Shown here in pieces: positions 8,037 through 16,959 of a stretch of DNA of 64,000 nt (position 1 is its first letter; the number at the start of each line of letters is the position of its first letter). A program made the position numbers and the translations under genes. The DNA is from an uncultured archaeon (GTDB lineage: Archaea; Thermoproteota; Nitrososphaeria; JACIWG01), in the NCBI GenBank assembly GCA_938034445.1, contig CALHLD010000011.1:1-64000 (forward strand). Reading direction: 5' to 3'. Below the pieces are notes generated by a model, which worked only from the letters and a program-made list of their open reading frames with translations, searched no databases and had not been told where the DNA came from.

Positions 8037-8570
8037 GTGGCAAAAGAAGTGGTTTTTGTCCCATTAGGTAGCACATTACGTACCCTATTATACGAAAAAG
8101 AGCTTCTTAAGGCTGCCTCATTATATTCTCTAAGGGGGCGTTTGCTAAATATTAGCTTCCCATTAAATGATGCATCCTATAATCCCAATAGGAGGCAATT
8201 TAATGCTCTAATGTTGCTTGAGCAGGTTTATAGGATTAAAAAGGACTTCGACTTATGTATGGGTGTAACTGCTTCAGACATATATGTTCCGCAAATGAAT
8301 TTTGTTTTCGGCGTCGCTGACGTAAGCCGAGGCTGCGCTGTCCTATCAATCTTTAGATTAACTTTTGGAAGATATGAGGATAGTCAAGAAATTTTTAGAG
8401 AAAGGGTTCTGAAGGAAGCTGCTCATGAGCTGGGCCACCTTCTTGGATTAAGTCACTGTAAGAATAGAGATTGTTTGATGTCATTTTCTAACAGCCTATC
8501 TGAAGTCGATATAAAAAAACCAATCTTATGTGAAAAATGTTTAAGCACATTAAGAATGTTAAGTGAATGA
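8037..8570 (+). CDS. amzA: Archaemetzincin-type zinc peptidase
   Basis: A 177-residue metalloprotease. The metzincin motif HELGHLLGLSHC supplies the three zinc-binding His and the catalytic Glu. It is followed by a Cys set (C..RDC, then CEKC) that binds a second, structural zinc in archaemetzincins. Substrate unknown for the family. Length is close to the usual 180-200 residues. GTG start at 8037 follows a TATA-like element at a distance suited to a leaderless or short-leader transcript. It converges with the following minus-strand gene, with no gap. Confidence 0.88.
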   Translation: MAKEVVFVPLGSTLRTLLYEKELLKAASLYSLRGRLLNISFPLNDASYNPNRRQFNALMLLEQVYRIKKDFDLCMGVTASDIYVPQMNFVFGVADVSRGCAVLSIFRLTFGRYEDSQEIFRERVLKEAAHELGHLLGLSHCKNRDCLMSFSNSLSEVDIKKPILCEKCLSTLRMLSE

Positions 8571-8963
8571 TTAAATTTTTAGGATATCATATCCCATAAC
8601 CTTGCTACGGTATTTTAAAACTATGTGATCACTTGAAAGTTTGTCTGAAACGTCTTTAACGTTTTCCAGATAATATAGTGTGTCCTCTATGGGCTCCCTT
8701 CTACTCAAATCTCCCCTCAATCTTTTTTCCCATCTCAAAATCCTTTTACCTTCAAGTCCTTCTAAAATTTTGGGAAGCCTTTCACTAGCTTTTATCATCC
8801 CATTGAAATCCAATCCTTTTAGTCTCCATATTGTTGAAAGTGTGTCATATAAGTCTGATTTCCAAGCTGAGCCATGAAGTATAATCATCGCCCTTAAAAC
8901 GTCTTTTTCAATTTCATCAAAATCTTCTTCTGGCTTCATGTTCTGTTTGATTGTATTGTTCAT
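8571..8963 (-). CDS. Predicted winged-helix protein downstream of guaAb
   Basis: A 130-residue protein I do not recognise. Residues ~15-85 look like a winged helix (EKDVLRAMIILHGSAWKSDLYDTL, then a basic KRILRWEKRLRGD wing), followed by a charged C-terminal region. The start codon shares a base with the stop of guaAb, so the two are translationally coupled. A regulatory role linked to purine synthesis is possible from context only. Confidence 0.5.
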   Translation of the reverse strand: MNNTIKQNMKPEEDFDEIEKDVLRAMIILHGSAWKSDLYDTLSTIWRLKGLDFNGMIKASERLPKILEGLEGKRILRWEKRLRGDLSRREPIEDTLYYLENVKDVSDKLSSDHIVLKYRSKVMGYDILKI

Positions 8964-9928
8964 TATACTGCCTCTATAGTTGATGGCGGTTTCCTGGTAA
9001 TATTGTATGTTACACTCACAACATCCTTTACTTCAGAAGTTATTCTTTCAGCAATCTTCTCCAAAACATCATATGGTAACCTTTTCGGTGAAGCTGTTTT
9101 AGCGTCTAAACTTTCCCAGCATCTAACCTCAACCTGTAATCCAAGTTTTCTTTTACCTTCCAAGATCCCTGTAACCCTATCCTCATGTAATATTGCAAGA
9201 TACTGGAATGCTTTAATATCCTTTAACTCTTGCTCAACAATACTAGTACATTTCCTTATAATTTCAACTCTTTCTGGTGTTACCTCACCAATTATTCTAG
9301 CTGCTAAAGCAGGTCCAGGGAAGGGTATCCTATCATAAACACTTTTTGGAAGCCCTAAAGCCTCAGCCACCTTCCTTATAGCCGGTTTTCTTAATTGTAT
9401 AAGTGGCTCTATAACCCTGTAACCAAACTCTTTCTCTGTATCAATACCTAATTGTTCAAGCACATTGTGCTGTCTTTTCACTCCAGCCACAGTCTCCTCA
9501 ATATCAGTATAATTTGTTCCCTGTAAAAGGAATTTTATTCCACTTTCTTTAACAATCTTTGCAAAAACTTCTTTATAGAATACTCTAGTTATAGCCTCCC
9601 TCTTTTCTTCAGGATCTTTTAAGCCTTTTAATGCATTAAAAAATTTCTCTTTTGCGTCAACTAGGATAACATTTATTCCCAATCTCTTGAAGAGGGAAAC
9701 AACTTGTTCCGGCTCCCTTTCCCTCATAAGTCCATTGTCTATAAAATATGTTATGAGCTTTTCTTTTAAAGCTAGATGTCCAAGCATTGTAACCACTGAT
9801 GAATCAACGCCGCCAGAAAGTGCGTTTATTGCATAATTTTCTCCAACAATTGACCTTATTTCCTCAACTTTTTCTTTTATGAACTTTTGGGGATCAAGTT
9901 CCTCTAACCTTATCTCCTTCACATCCAT
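8963..9928 (-). CDS. guaAb: GMP synthase PP-ATPase subunit B
   Basis: A 321-residue ATP pyrophosphatase plus dimerisation domain that converts XMP to GMP. The PP-loop is ALSGGVDSSVV near residue 40. RIPFPGPALAARIIGE is the family signature, and KPPSTIEAV at the C-terminus matches GuaA proteins. It lacks the N-terminal glutamine amidotransferase domain, as is usual in archaea where the two subunits are separate; the glutaminase partner is not in this window. ATG start, with an AT-rich promoter upstream at ~9940-9985. Confidence 0.93.
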   Translation of the reverse strand: MDVKEIRLEELDPQKFIKEKVEEIRSIVGENYAINALSGGVDSSVVTMLGHLALKEKLITYFIDNGLMREREPEQVVSLFKRLGINVILVDAKEKFFNALKGLKDPEEKREAITRVFYKEVFAKIVKESGIKFLLQGTNYTDIEETVAGVKRQHNVLEQLGIDTEKEFGYRVIEPLIQLRKPAIRKVAEALGLPKSVYDRIPFPGPALAARIIGEVTPERVEIIRKCTSIVEQELKDIKAFQYLAILHEDRVTGILEGKRKLGLQVEVRCWESLDAKTASPKRLPYDVLEKIAERITSEVKDVVSVTYNITRKPPSTIEAV

Positions 9929-9985
9929 GCCCTTAATCTATAGATGATGTTATATAAATTTGCTTTCCTATCCACAAAATTTTTG

Positions 9986-11122
9986 TTAAAATTTAAAATA
10001 TTGGTATTCTTTTTCACAGGGATTTCCGAAGGCTGTTTTTATCGCCTTACTTTTTGGGTAAATGATTGTAGACCTAATGGTATTATGGTATTGTGTGTGC
10101 CTGCATATGGTTAAATCCGATGGCTTACCTTCTTCTCCATGATCCCTTAATATTCTAAATATATTGTTTTCTTGAACTTTATCTAATGTCCTTAAAAGGC
10201 TTTCAACTCTAGTATATCTTTTCTCACTAGATTCGTGGACTCTTTTTCCCCAAAGCTCTTTAGGAGCCTTTTTTGAATAAATTGCCTGTTTAGGAATTTC
10301 GATTTTCTGCATTTTTTCTGTAACATAATGGTTTGTAGCTACCACTGTGTTCTCGTCCCTAATGCTGTAATTGTGTGATGAGAGTTCGATAACCTTAATA
10401 TTAGAATTTGCGTCCATAATCGTGATAATAGCGCCATATCCTCCTCTCTCACATCTTTTCAGAAAATCTAATGCCTCATCTATACTCCTACAATTTTCTA
10501 ACATTTCTTGCAGTGTAATTGATAATGGGACTATGCATGTTGGCCTATCAAGGGAGTATGCGAAATTGCATACTATCGATAAACCATACTCATTTAATCC
10601 GTCCAAAATTCCATGAGAAGGTATTATCGAACATCCTAAGGTTCCATAACCATCTTTTGGCCTAGATTCTATAACCACCTGATATTCAGTAAACTCTAAT
10701 GGGAAATCAAAATTTCTAGCCAATATTGGTTCACCTTCAACTGTCCTTTCAGAAGGTAATCCTAAACTGGTGCAACCTCCAAGACCGAATCCAGAAGCTT
10801 CGAGTGAAATCATGAGAATGATCATAGAAACTTCCATTCCCGCCCCATCCGCTACACCCTTTAAACGTTCAAACTGTCTAGGATAATATTTGAGTAGATC
10901 ATTCTTCATCAACTTTTCCGTATCCTTTTTTAATGTGCTTAAAAACCATTTTTTTGGCACAATTTTTGGTCTCATAACCTTTATTGTACCCATGTCCGCC
11001 AAATTTTCCATCATCTTGTGTATACGATGCTTAAGTATCCTTCCATAATCTAATCCCATCTTATAATGGTCGCCGGAAACCAATATCTTTTCCATCATCA
11101 ACTTCGATAAACAGTCTTCCAA
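9986..11122 (-). CDS. C45-type N-terminal nucleophile hydrolase / acyltransferase
   Basis: A 378-residue protein of the acyl-CoA:6-aminopenicillanate acyltransferase (peptidase C45) type. The conserved stretch GGCTSLGLP near residue 115 provides the Cys that becomes the N-terminal nucleophile after self-cleavage in this family. It is followed by ILARNFDFP and HGILDGLNEYGLSI, as in choloylglycine/C45 hydrolases. Another conserved segment is VVATNHYVT. It has no signal peptide, so it is probably cytoplasmic. Substrate unknown; an amide bond of a lipid or peptide-like compound is likely. Divergent from the CAP-domain gene. Confidence 0.7.
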   Translation of the reverse strand: MEDCLSKLMMEKILVSGDHYKMGLDYGRILKHRIHKMMENLADMGTIKVMRPKIVPKKWFLSTLKKDTEKLMKNDLLKYYPRQFERLKGVADGAGMEVSMIILMISLEASGFGLGGCTSLGLPSERTVEGEPILARNFDFPLEFTEYQVVIESRPKDGYGTLGCSIIPSHGILDGLNEYGLSIVCNFAYSLDRPTCIVPLSITLQEMLENCRSIDEALDFLKRCERGGYGAIITIMDANSNIKVIELSSHNYSIRDENTVVATNHYVTEKMQKIEIPKQAIYSKKAPKELWGKRVHESSEKRYTRVESLLRTLDKVQENNIFRILRDHGEEGKPSDLTICRHTQYHNTIRSTIIYPKSKAIKTAFGNPCEKEYQYFKF

Positions 11123-11171
11123 TTATATTTTAAACCTTTTCCATAAACAATCTCGTATCAAATAATGTAAA

Positions 11172-11179
11172 CTATTTAT
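11172..11179 (+). promoter_or_regulatory. TATA box of the CAP-domain gene
   Basis: CTATTTAT lies about 24-31 bp upstream of the ATG at 11203, preceded by a purine-rich stretch. There is no ribosome binding site between them, which suggests a leaderless transcript. Confidence 0.45.
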
Positions 11180-11202
11180 GTCTTAAAAACTATGATTTTT
11201 GT

Positions 11203-12255
11203 ATGCAAGAGCATAGAACTAAGCTGTACAAGCTTATCCCCCTGATGGTATTTGGACTCATATTTATTGCAACATATTTCATGTACATAAGCCCTCAAAT
11301 TCAAAATCTTCGTCAAAGCAATCTAGTGGTAACAGAAACTACTACCTCAACTATTACAGTTGTCACGACCAAATCTTCCTACCTTACATCAACCGTTACG
11401 GGTGCGTTTGAGACATCGGCTTCTAACAATCGATCAGCCAATATATCGTATTTAATAAATTATGCTCTTGAACTAATAAACAGTGATAGGGTAAATAATG
11501 GTATTGAACCTGTAGAATTAGGAAATAATCCTGCAGCCCAATCCCATGCTGAAAGCCTTGCTAGAATATTATGCTTAAGCCATTGGGATACAAATGGAAT
11601 GAAACCTTACATGCGCTATACACTGTTTGGTGGCAAAAATTTTGTTCAAGAAAATGTTGCAGCAGTTTTCATGTTCGGTAGAGCTAATCCTTTATCAGAT
11701 GAAGAAATCAAATCCTATCTATCCAAGTTGGAGCATGAAATGATGTACAATGATGCTACCTCCGACTGGGGTCATAAAAGAAACATACTTGACCCATCCC
11801 ATACGCATGTAAACATTGGTATAGCATACAATAGTCAAATTATTGTTCTTGTACAGGATTTTGAAAACATCCTAATAGAATGGGACGAATATACTGTAAA
11901 AAATACTACAGTAACCTTGAGAGGAAGGTTTTTGCGGAACCTTAGACCCTATATGGTTCTAGTCTATTTTGACCCCCTACCCACTCCTCTTTCCAGAGAA
12001 GATTTGCAGCGTGCACCCTATAATGGAAGCTATAATTTCGGAAAACTTTTAGGTGCAATATTGGATAGAGGTTACCAAACTGGTGTACCTTACATTTATG
12101 CAACAAAGTGGTTTCAGAAGGGCCTAGATTTTGAAATAGTCTTTGATTTCAAAAAGTTTGTGCAAACTCCTGGTGTCTATACTATTGTATTAGAGGTTGA
12201 AGACTGGAGGGGAAAGCAATATTTTGCATCCTCATACTCGATCTTTTTAGAATAA
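11203..12255 (+). CDS. Membrane-anchored CAP/SCP-domain extracellular protein
   Basis: A 350-residue protein. A signal-anchor helix at ~residues 11-30 (LIPLMVFGLIFIATYFMYI) is followed by a Thr/Ser-rich linker. A CAP (SCP/PR1) domain covers ~residues 80-215, with YALELINSDRVNNG, AQSHAESLARILCLSHWD, QENVAAVF and WGHKRNILDPSHTHVNIGIA. The last ~130 residues form a beta-rich domain I do not recognise. CAP proteins are extracellular, and several act as proteases or bind lipids; the function here is unknown. It likely faces outward from the cell membrane. Confidence 0.75.
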   Translation: MQEHRTKLYKLIPLMVFGLIFIATYFMYISPQIQNLRQSNLVVTETTTSTITVVTTKSSYLTSTVTGAFETSASNNRSANISYLINYALELINSDRVNNGIEPVELGNNPAAQSHAESLARILCLSHWDTNGMKPYMRYTLFGGKNFVQENVAAVFMFGRANPLSDEEIKSYLSKLEHEMMYNDATSDWGHKRNILDPSHTHVNIGIAYNSQIIVLVQDFENILIEWDEYTVKNTTVTLRGRFLRNLRPYMVLVYFDPLPTPLSREDLQRAPYNGSYNFGKLLGAILDRGYQTGVPYIYATKWFQKGLDFEIVFDFKKFVQTPGVYTIVLEVEDWRGKQYFASSYSIFLE

Positions 12256-12373
12256 TTTGATAAAATTCTACGGCTGCTAAAGCCTAGACAAGTCCACTCA
12301 CCAACAAAATATAAAATTGTATGAAAAATTATTAAATACCCGTTTGTACGTACTATAAAACTGGGTGAAAAGT

Positions 12374-12559
12374 TTGCCTGTAGTCCAGATAAGCATGTGG
12401 GCTGGTAGGTCTGATGAGCAGAAAAAGAAGATAATAGAAGGGGTAACAAACGTATTATGTGAAGCGCTGAACATAAAGCCTGAAAATGTTACAGTAATAA
12501 TATACGATGTAGAGAAAAAGAATTGGGGAAAATCTGGTAAGCCTGCCTCGGAAGTGTAA
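12374..12559 (+). CDS. 4-oxalocrotonate tautomerase-like enzyme
   Basis: A 61-residue 4-OT subunit. TTG at 12374, preceded by GGTGA at 12364-12368, places Pro directly after Met, which is essential because Pro1 is the catalytic base after Met removal. Arg11 (GRSDEQ) and Trp50 (NWGKSG) match the family. Arg39 of canonical 4-OT is replaced by Thr in NVTVII, so the substrate is probably not 4-oxalocrotonate itself. The upstream GTG at 12365 would bury the catalytic Pro and is unlikely. No pathway neighbours suggest a substrate. Confidence 0.82.
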   Translation: MPVVQISMWAGRSDEQKKKIIEGVTNVLCEALNIKPENVTVIIYDVEKKNWGKSGKPASEV

Positions 12560-12575
12560 AAGGTATAAGAAAAAA

Positions 12576-12585
12576 TTTTTATAAG
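12576..12585 (+). promoter_or_regulatory. TATA box for tRNA-Asp
   Basis: TTTTTATAAG ends 26 bp before the first base of tRNA-Asp at 12611, standard archaeal promoter spacing. Confidence 0.6.
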
Positions 12586-12610
12586 CCCATGTTAAGAAAC
12601 CAATTTGTCC

Positions 12611-12685
12611 GCCCAGGTAGTATAGATCGGTTAGTATCTCCGGCTGTCACCCGGAGGGTCGCGGGTTCAAGTCCCGCCCTGGGCG
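12611..12685 (+). tRNA. tRNA-Asp (GUC)
   Basis: A 75-nt cloverleaf. The 7-bp acceptor stem GCCCAGG/CCTGGGC is perfect. The anticodon stem CTCCGG/CCGGAG with loop CTGTCAC gives anticodon GTC. The T-arm contains GGTTCAAGTCC. Discriminator G, as expected for tRNA-Asp. CCA is not encoded, and there is no intron. Confidence 0.95.
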
Positions 12686-12762
12686 CTCCTATTCTATAAA
12701 AATGTTCATTGTTTTATAAAATTGGAAAGGAGCATTTGATTATAGTCACCCAATTTTTAATA

Positions 12763-13089
12763 TCATGCCATTGAAATTCTTTTCCTTATAATCATTCTAA
12801 GGTTCTCCAGTTTTTCTACAAGATCCATTCCAGAGTCAATTTCCGCTTCTATGCCTGTTCTATTTTTTAAAATGTTTATGATATATTTTTCTAGAACATT
12901 TGCTCCAATGCCAAAAACTTTTTGTAAGCAATCATGAAATTTTCTTAGATTTGATGGTATGTCTTGTTTGCTGAGAAGGTATTCTCTTTCAAAAAAATAG
13001 TATATTGCCTCCTTACTTTTGTCTCCCAAAATTGATAAGGTTTCATCGATAGCTTCTAAAATTATCCTGTCAGCCTCATCTAATTTCAT
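12763..13089 (-). CDS. NitrOD5-like small protein
   Basis: A 108-residue protein resembling the NitrOD5 domain (formerly DUF3227) known from Nitrosopumilus-type archaea. Matching features are an all-helical fold, the N-terminal AIDETLSILGDKSKEAIYYFFE, the IPSNLRKFHDCLQKVFGIGANVLE core and a basic C-terminal helix. In other archaea the domain is an output module, sometimes fused to sensors; here it stands alone. Function unknown. The presence of this family is weak evidence for a Nitrososphaeria-related host. Confidence 0.55.
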   Translation of the reverse strand: MKLDEADRIILEAIDETLSILGDKSKEAIYYFFEREYLLSKQDIPSNLRKFHDCLQKVFGIGANVLEKYIINILKNRTGIEAEIDSGMDLVEKLENLRMIIRKRISMA

Positions 13090-13199
13090 ATAATGCTATA
13101 AAACTTTAGCATGTTTATTAATTTTAAGAAAAATTTTTATTGTCTATATAAGTTGAAAAAGGTGGTGTTGTCTTCTTAAATTTGAACGTAGACTAATGG

Positions 13200-13207
13200 T
13201 TTATAAG
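13200..13207 (+). promoter_or_regulatory. TATA box of the epimerase gene
   Basis: TTTATAAG lies 23-30 bp before the ATG at 13231 with no ribosome binding site between them, consistent with a leaderless transcript. Confidence 0.5.
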
Positions 13208-13230
13208 TTTTAACAAGAGTACTATTTTGT

Positions 13231-14160
13231 ATGGTGAATGTCCTAATTACTGGTGGTGCTGGCTTTATCGGCTCAAATCTTGCCCTCTTTCTAAAAGGTT
13301 GTGGCTACAATGTTATATGCGTTGACAACCTTTCCAGATCTCTTGAACATAATGTTAGACGTTTGTCTTTAAATGGTATTCCCTTACATTTGGCGGATGT
13401 CAGAGATTATGATAAAATTCTTGATATAGTAAGGGGATGTAATATTGTGGTTCATGCTGCCGCCTTAATTGATGTTGAAGAATCTTTAAGAAATTCTGTA
13501 TCATATTTTGAGAATAATGTGGTTGGAACTGCTGTTGTGGCTAAAGCATGTGTTGACCTAGGTGTAGAAAGGCTTGTTTATCTGAGTTCGGCTGCAGTTT
13601 ATGGTGATCCAATAAAGGTTCCTATTGATGAAAATCATCCTACTAACCCTCTTTCACCATATGGTTTAAGCAAGCTTTTGGGTGAAAATATTATTGAATT
13701 TTATTCTAAAATTTATGGTTTAAAGTACATTATTTTGAGGCTTTTTAATGTCTTTGGTCCGGGTCAAGCTTTTACTGGATATGCTGGTGTGATAACAAAG
13801 TTTGTTAACTTGGTAAAAGGTGGTCAAAGGCCCATAATCTTTGGAGACGGTCTTCAAACAAGAGATTTTATCCATGTTCTTGACGTTTGTAATGCAGTAG
13901 AAGCGTCTTTTAAAACCAAACATTTTAATGAAAAGTTTAACATAGGTTCTGGCAATGAAGTAAAAATTATAGATTTGGCGAAAATGATTATGTCTCTCGC
14001 CAATTTTGCTGGAGAACCCTCTTTTGCTCCCGAAAGGGCTGGTGATGTTAGGTTCAGTTGCGCTGACATTTCTAAGGCTAAGAGGCTACTAAATTTTTGT
14101 CCTAAACTTTCTCTTGAAGAAGGATTAAAAACTGTTTTGTATTGTTTAGAAAAATATTAA
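13231..14160 (+). CDS. NAD-dependent sugar-nucleotide epimerase/dehydratase
   Basis: A 309-residue extended short-chain dehydrogenase. The Rossmann motif GGAGFIGS is at residues 8-15, the catalytic Ser region is LSSAAVYGDP, and the Tyr-Lys pair is in SPYGLSKLLGE. Substrate-domain segments RLFNVFGPGQ and DGLQTRDFIHV are typical of UDP-glucose 4-epimerase-like enzymes. It probably makes a nucleotide sugar for surface glycans, in keeping with the many glycosylation sequons on surface proteins nearby. The exact sugar cannot be read from sequence. Confidence 0.85.
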   Translation: MVNVLITGGAGFIGSNLALFLKGCGYNVICVDNLSRSLEHNVRRLSLNGIPLHLADVRDYDKILDIVRGCNIVVHAAALIDVEESLRNSVSYFENNVVGTAVVAKACVDLGVERLVYLSSAAVYGDPIKVPIDENHPTNPLSPYGLSKLLGENIIEFYSKIYGLKYIILRLFNVFGPGQAFTGYAGVITKFVNLVKGGQRPIIFGDGLQTRDFIHVLDVCNAVEASFKTKHFNEKFNIGSGNEVKIIDLAKMIMSLANFAGEPSFAPERAGDVRFSCADISKAKRLLNFCPKLSLEEGLKTVLYCLEKY

Positions 14161-14180
14161 AATATTCCCAGTCCCCTAAC

Positions 14181-15344
14181 ATGTTCGATATGGATTCTAG
14201 GGAACGTTTTATTAAAGCATTATCTCGTAGTAAACCTGATAGGGTTCCAATATTTGTTTTTGGAATAAATGGTGTTGTTCTAGAAAAGCTTCTTGGTAGA
14301 CCTGTGATGCAAAGAAACCCTAAAGCTTATCTTGAAATGTGTTCTAAAGGTGAAGTTGAAAAGGCTAACCTGCTTACGGCTGAAGACCATATAGAGTTGG
14401 TTGAAAGGTTCGATTTAGATGCTGTTAGAGAAGTTAATCAAGTTGGAGGATGGCTTATTGACCCGAGATGGGAATACTTTCCAAAAGATTGTAGGGTTGT
14501 AAAAAGGGGTGAAAATGTATGGGAAGTGAACGGTGTACCAGTTCACTATATGCCTGAAGTCAACTCCCTTTATGTTGAAAGGCCTTTTCTTCCAACGGAC
14601 CCTGATGAGGCTAAAGCGTTTTTAAAAAGTGTATGGAATGATGTAAGTGTACCCGATCAGGAAGTGATAGTTTTAGAAAAGATTGCAAAAAGGTTGAGGG
14701 ATAAAAGGTTCATTTTATCCGTAGTACAGGGTACATTTTTACCATTTTTTTCTCCATCAACGCACATGATGGTCTGGCTCCATAAAAGACCTGATGTTCT
14801 AAAAATGTGGTTGGACTATTACTTGAGGGTTAATGTTGAACGTGTAAAAGCTAAGATAGATGCTGGTGCCGATGCGATAATAGAAAATGATGATTATGCT
14901 ACAACTATGGGGCCGATGATTTCTCCAAAGCATTTTAGAGATTTCGTTTTACCTAATCTTAAACGCCTTTGTGATGAAGTTCACAGGAAGGGTGCATTCT
15001 TTATTAAGCATACGGATGGAAACATTTCATTGATCCTTGAAGATATAATTGCTTCTGGTGTAGACGGTATTCATCCCTTAGAAAAGAAGGCTGGCATGAA
15101 CATTGGATTGGTTAAAGAAGTTTACGGTAAGAGAGTTTGTGTTATCGGTAACATTGATGGTTCTCTAGGTGGTAGTATGGGGAAAGAGTATATTATAAGG
15201 GAGACTCTTGAATGTCTTAATTCGGCTGCAAAGGACGGTGGCTATATAATGACAACAAGTAATGTTATAACCTCAGATGCTAGGGTTGAAAATTTTCTAG
15301 CATGGATCGATACTGTTAAAAGTTTTGGATGGTACACCTTTTAA
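14181..15344 (+). CDS. Uroporphyrinogen decarboxylase-domain protein (MtaA/UroD-like)
   Basis: About 387 residues with a UroD-type TIM barrel. It contains DSRERFIKALSRSKPDRVPIF, the typical N-terminus of this superfamily, DAIIENDDYATTMGPMISPKHF, and the HTDGN and HPLEKKAGMN motifs. Such proteins include corrinoid-dependent methyltransferases as well as true UroD. The N-terminal segment looks more like the methyltransferase-type branch, and no haem genes lie nearby. I choose ATG 14181; an upstream TTG at 14142 overlaps the preceding epimerase gene. Confidence 0.7.
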   Translation: MFDMDSRERFIKALSRSKPDRVPIFVFGINGVVLEKLLGRPVMQRNPKAYLEMCSKGEVEKANLLTAEDHIELVERFDLDAVREVNQVGGWLIDPRWEYFPKDCRVVKRGENVWEVNGVPVHYMPEVNSLYVERPFLPTDPDEAKAFLKSVWNDVSVPDQEVIVLEKIAKRLRDKRFILSVVQGTFLPFFSPSTHMMVWLHKRPDVLKMWLDYYLRVNVERVKAKIDAGADAIIENDDYATTMGPMISPKHFRDFVLPNLKRLCDEVHRKGAFFIKHTDGNISLILEDIIASGVDGIHPLEKKAGMNIGLVKEVYGKRVCVIGNIDGSLGGSMGKEYIIRETLECLNSAAKDGGYIMTTSNVITSDARVENFLAWIDTVKSFGWYTF

Positions 15345-15387
15345 AAGTTTATAACATTCGCTTTCCAAAAATTTTTAGGTGGTATGC

Positions 15388-16023
15388 ATGCCTCTATTGT
15401 CTGAAAGGATAAGAGAACATGTTAAAGAAGTTTTTAAAACACTTCCTTCGCCAATAAAACTTGTACTATTTACACAGGAGTTTGAATGCGAATTCTGTGC
15501 TGACACTAGACAGCTTGTTGAAGAACTTTCTCAACTCTCTGATAAGGTTAAGCTTGAAGTCTACGATTTCGTATCCGATGTAGATAAGGTTGAAAAGTAT
15601 GAGGTTGACAAAATTCCTGCAATTGTTGTTGAAGGTGAAAAGGATTATGGGATTAGATTCTATGGCCTACCTGGAGGCTATGAATTCAATTCACTCTTAC
15701 ATGCTATAAAGATTGTTTCTTCAAAAGATTCTGGTCTCTCCCAAGATTCAAGAAATATGCTAAAATCTTTGACAAAGCCTGTGCATATTCAAGTTTTTGT
15801 AACATTAACATGCCCATATTGTCCAATGGCTGTTGAAACAGCGCATAAACTTGCTTTAGAAAGTGACCTTGTTAGAGCAGACATGATTGATGCAACAGAA
15901 TTTCCTCATCTAGCAAACAAGTATCAAGTGTTTGCTGTGCCAAAAGTTGTAATAAACGATAAGATTTCGTTTGAAGGCGCCTTGCCTGAACTTTCCTTTA
16001 TAAGACACGTTTTAAGAGCCTAA
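15388..16023 (+). CDS. pdo: Protein disulfide oxidoreductase (two-thioredoxin-fold glutaredoxin-like)
   Basis: About 211 residues made of two thioredoxin-fold units, each with a CxxC site: CEFC in the first half and CPYC in the second. This is the hyperthermophile PDO layout, used to form, reduce or isomerise cytoplasmic disulfides, which are common in thermophilic archaea. The conserved cis-Pro segments are KIPAIVV and AVPKVVI. ATG 15388 follows AGGTGGT (15377-15383); an in-frame GTG at 15379 lies inside that site and is rejected. Confidence 0.88.
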   Translation: MPLLSERIREHVKEVFKTLPSPIKLVLFTQEFECEFCADTRQLVEELSQLSDKVKLEVYDFVSDVDKVEKYEVDKIPAIVVEGEKDYGIRFYGLPGGYEFNSLLHAIKIVSSKDSGLSQDSRNMLKSLTKPVHIQVFVTLTCPYCPMAVETAHKLALESDLVRADMIDATEFPHLANKYQVFAVPKVVINDKISFEGALPELSFIRHVLRA

Positions 16024-16077
16024 AGTTTCTAGGCTTCTCCCTTTAAACTTATATATTCTGCTAATTTCCTTTTTGGT

Positions 16078-16959
16078 ATGAATGAGCTTGTTAGGCTTCT
16101 CTCCAACTTTATTAGAACTGTTGCAATAAGGTTACCTGACGACGTGTTAACTGCACTAAAGGAACTTTCTTTGAGAGAAAGATCTTATTGGGGTAAGGCT
16201 GTATACTCTCTAATGTTTGATAATATTAAGCTTGCTTTAGAAAAGGGTGTGCCAGTATGCCAGGATACTGGTGTGTTAATGTTTTTTATCGACGCTGGAA
16301 CAAATTTTTCCTACATAAATATGCTTCCAGAAGCTGTAAGGGCTGCTACACTTAAGGCTACAGAAGATGTTCCACTCAGACCTAATGTAGTTGAACCTTT
16401 TGATGAAAGGAATACTGGCAATAATATTGGTACAAGGTTGCCTTGGATTGAATGGAATATAATACCAAACGCTGACTATGCCGAAATAACATTGTATCTT
16501 GCAGGTGGAGGTACTTCCTTGACAGGGAATGCGAAGGTTCTACCACCTGCATCCGGATTTAAGGGTGTTATAGAATTTGTTCTAGATGTTGTATCAAGTT
16601 ACGGATTAAATGCTTGTCCCCCTTTCCTTCTTGGTGTAGGAATTGGTACTACAGTAGAGACTGCCGCCATCCTGTCCAAAAAGGCTCTTTTAAGGCCTAT
16701 AGGTTCAACAAATCATAACCCTAAAGCTGCATTGCTTGAAAAAATCATTTATGAAAAGGTATGTGGTCTTGAAATTGGTCCACAGGGTTTGGGGGGTTCA
16801 ACCACAGTTTTGGGTGTTAATGTTGAATATTCTGCAAGACATCCTGCGACTTTAGCTGTTGGTGTGTCAACAGGATGTTGGGCTCACAGGAGAGGTGTGA
16901 TAAGAATAAAATCTGATCTAGCCTATGAACTTCCATTCTATAAGGGTGAAGTTTTATGA
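16078..16959 (+). CDS. Class I fumarate hydratase, alpha subunit
   Basis: A 293-residue [4Fe-4S] hydro-lyase subunit. The cluster-binding Cys lie in VPVCQDTG, NACPPFLLG and STGCWAHRR. It catalyses the reversible hydration of fumarate to malate together with the beta subunit in the next gene. The related tartrate dehydratase TtdA cannot be excluded, but central metabolism makes fumarase more likely. ATG start. It overlaps the beta gene by 4 bp (ATGA). Confidence 0.9.
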   Translation: MNELVRLLSNFIRTVAIRLPDDVLTALKELSLRERSYWGKAVYSLMFDNIKLALEKGVPVCQDTGVLMFFIDAGTNFSYINMLPEAVRAATLKATEDVPLRPNVVEPFDERNTGNNIGTRLPWIEWNIIPNADYAEITLYLAGGGTSLTGNAKVLPPASGFKGVIEFVLDVVSSYGLNACPPFLLGVGIGTTVETAAILSKKALLRPIGSTNHNPKAALLEKIIYEKVCGLEIGPQGLGGSTTVLGVNVEYSARHPATLAVGVSTGCWAHRRGVIRIKSDLAYELPFYKGEVL

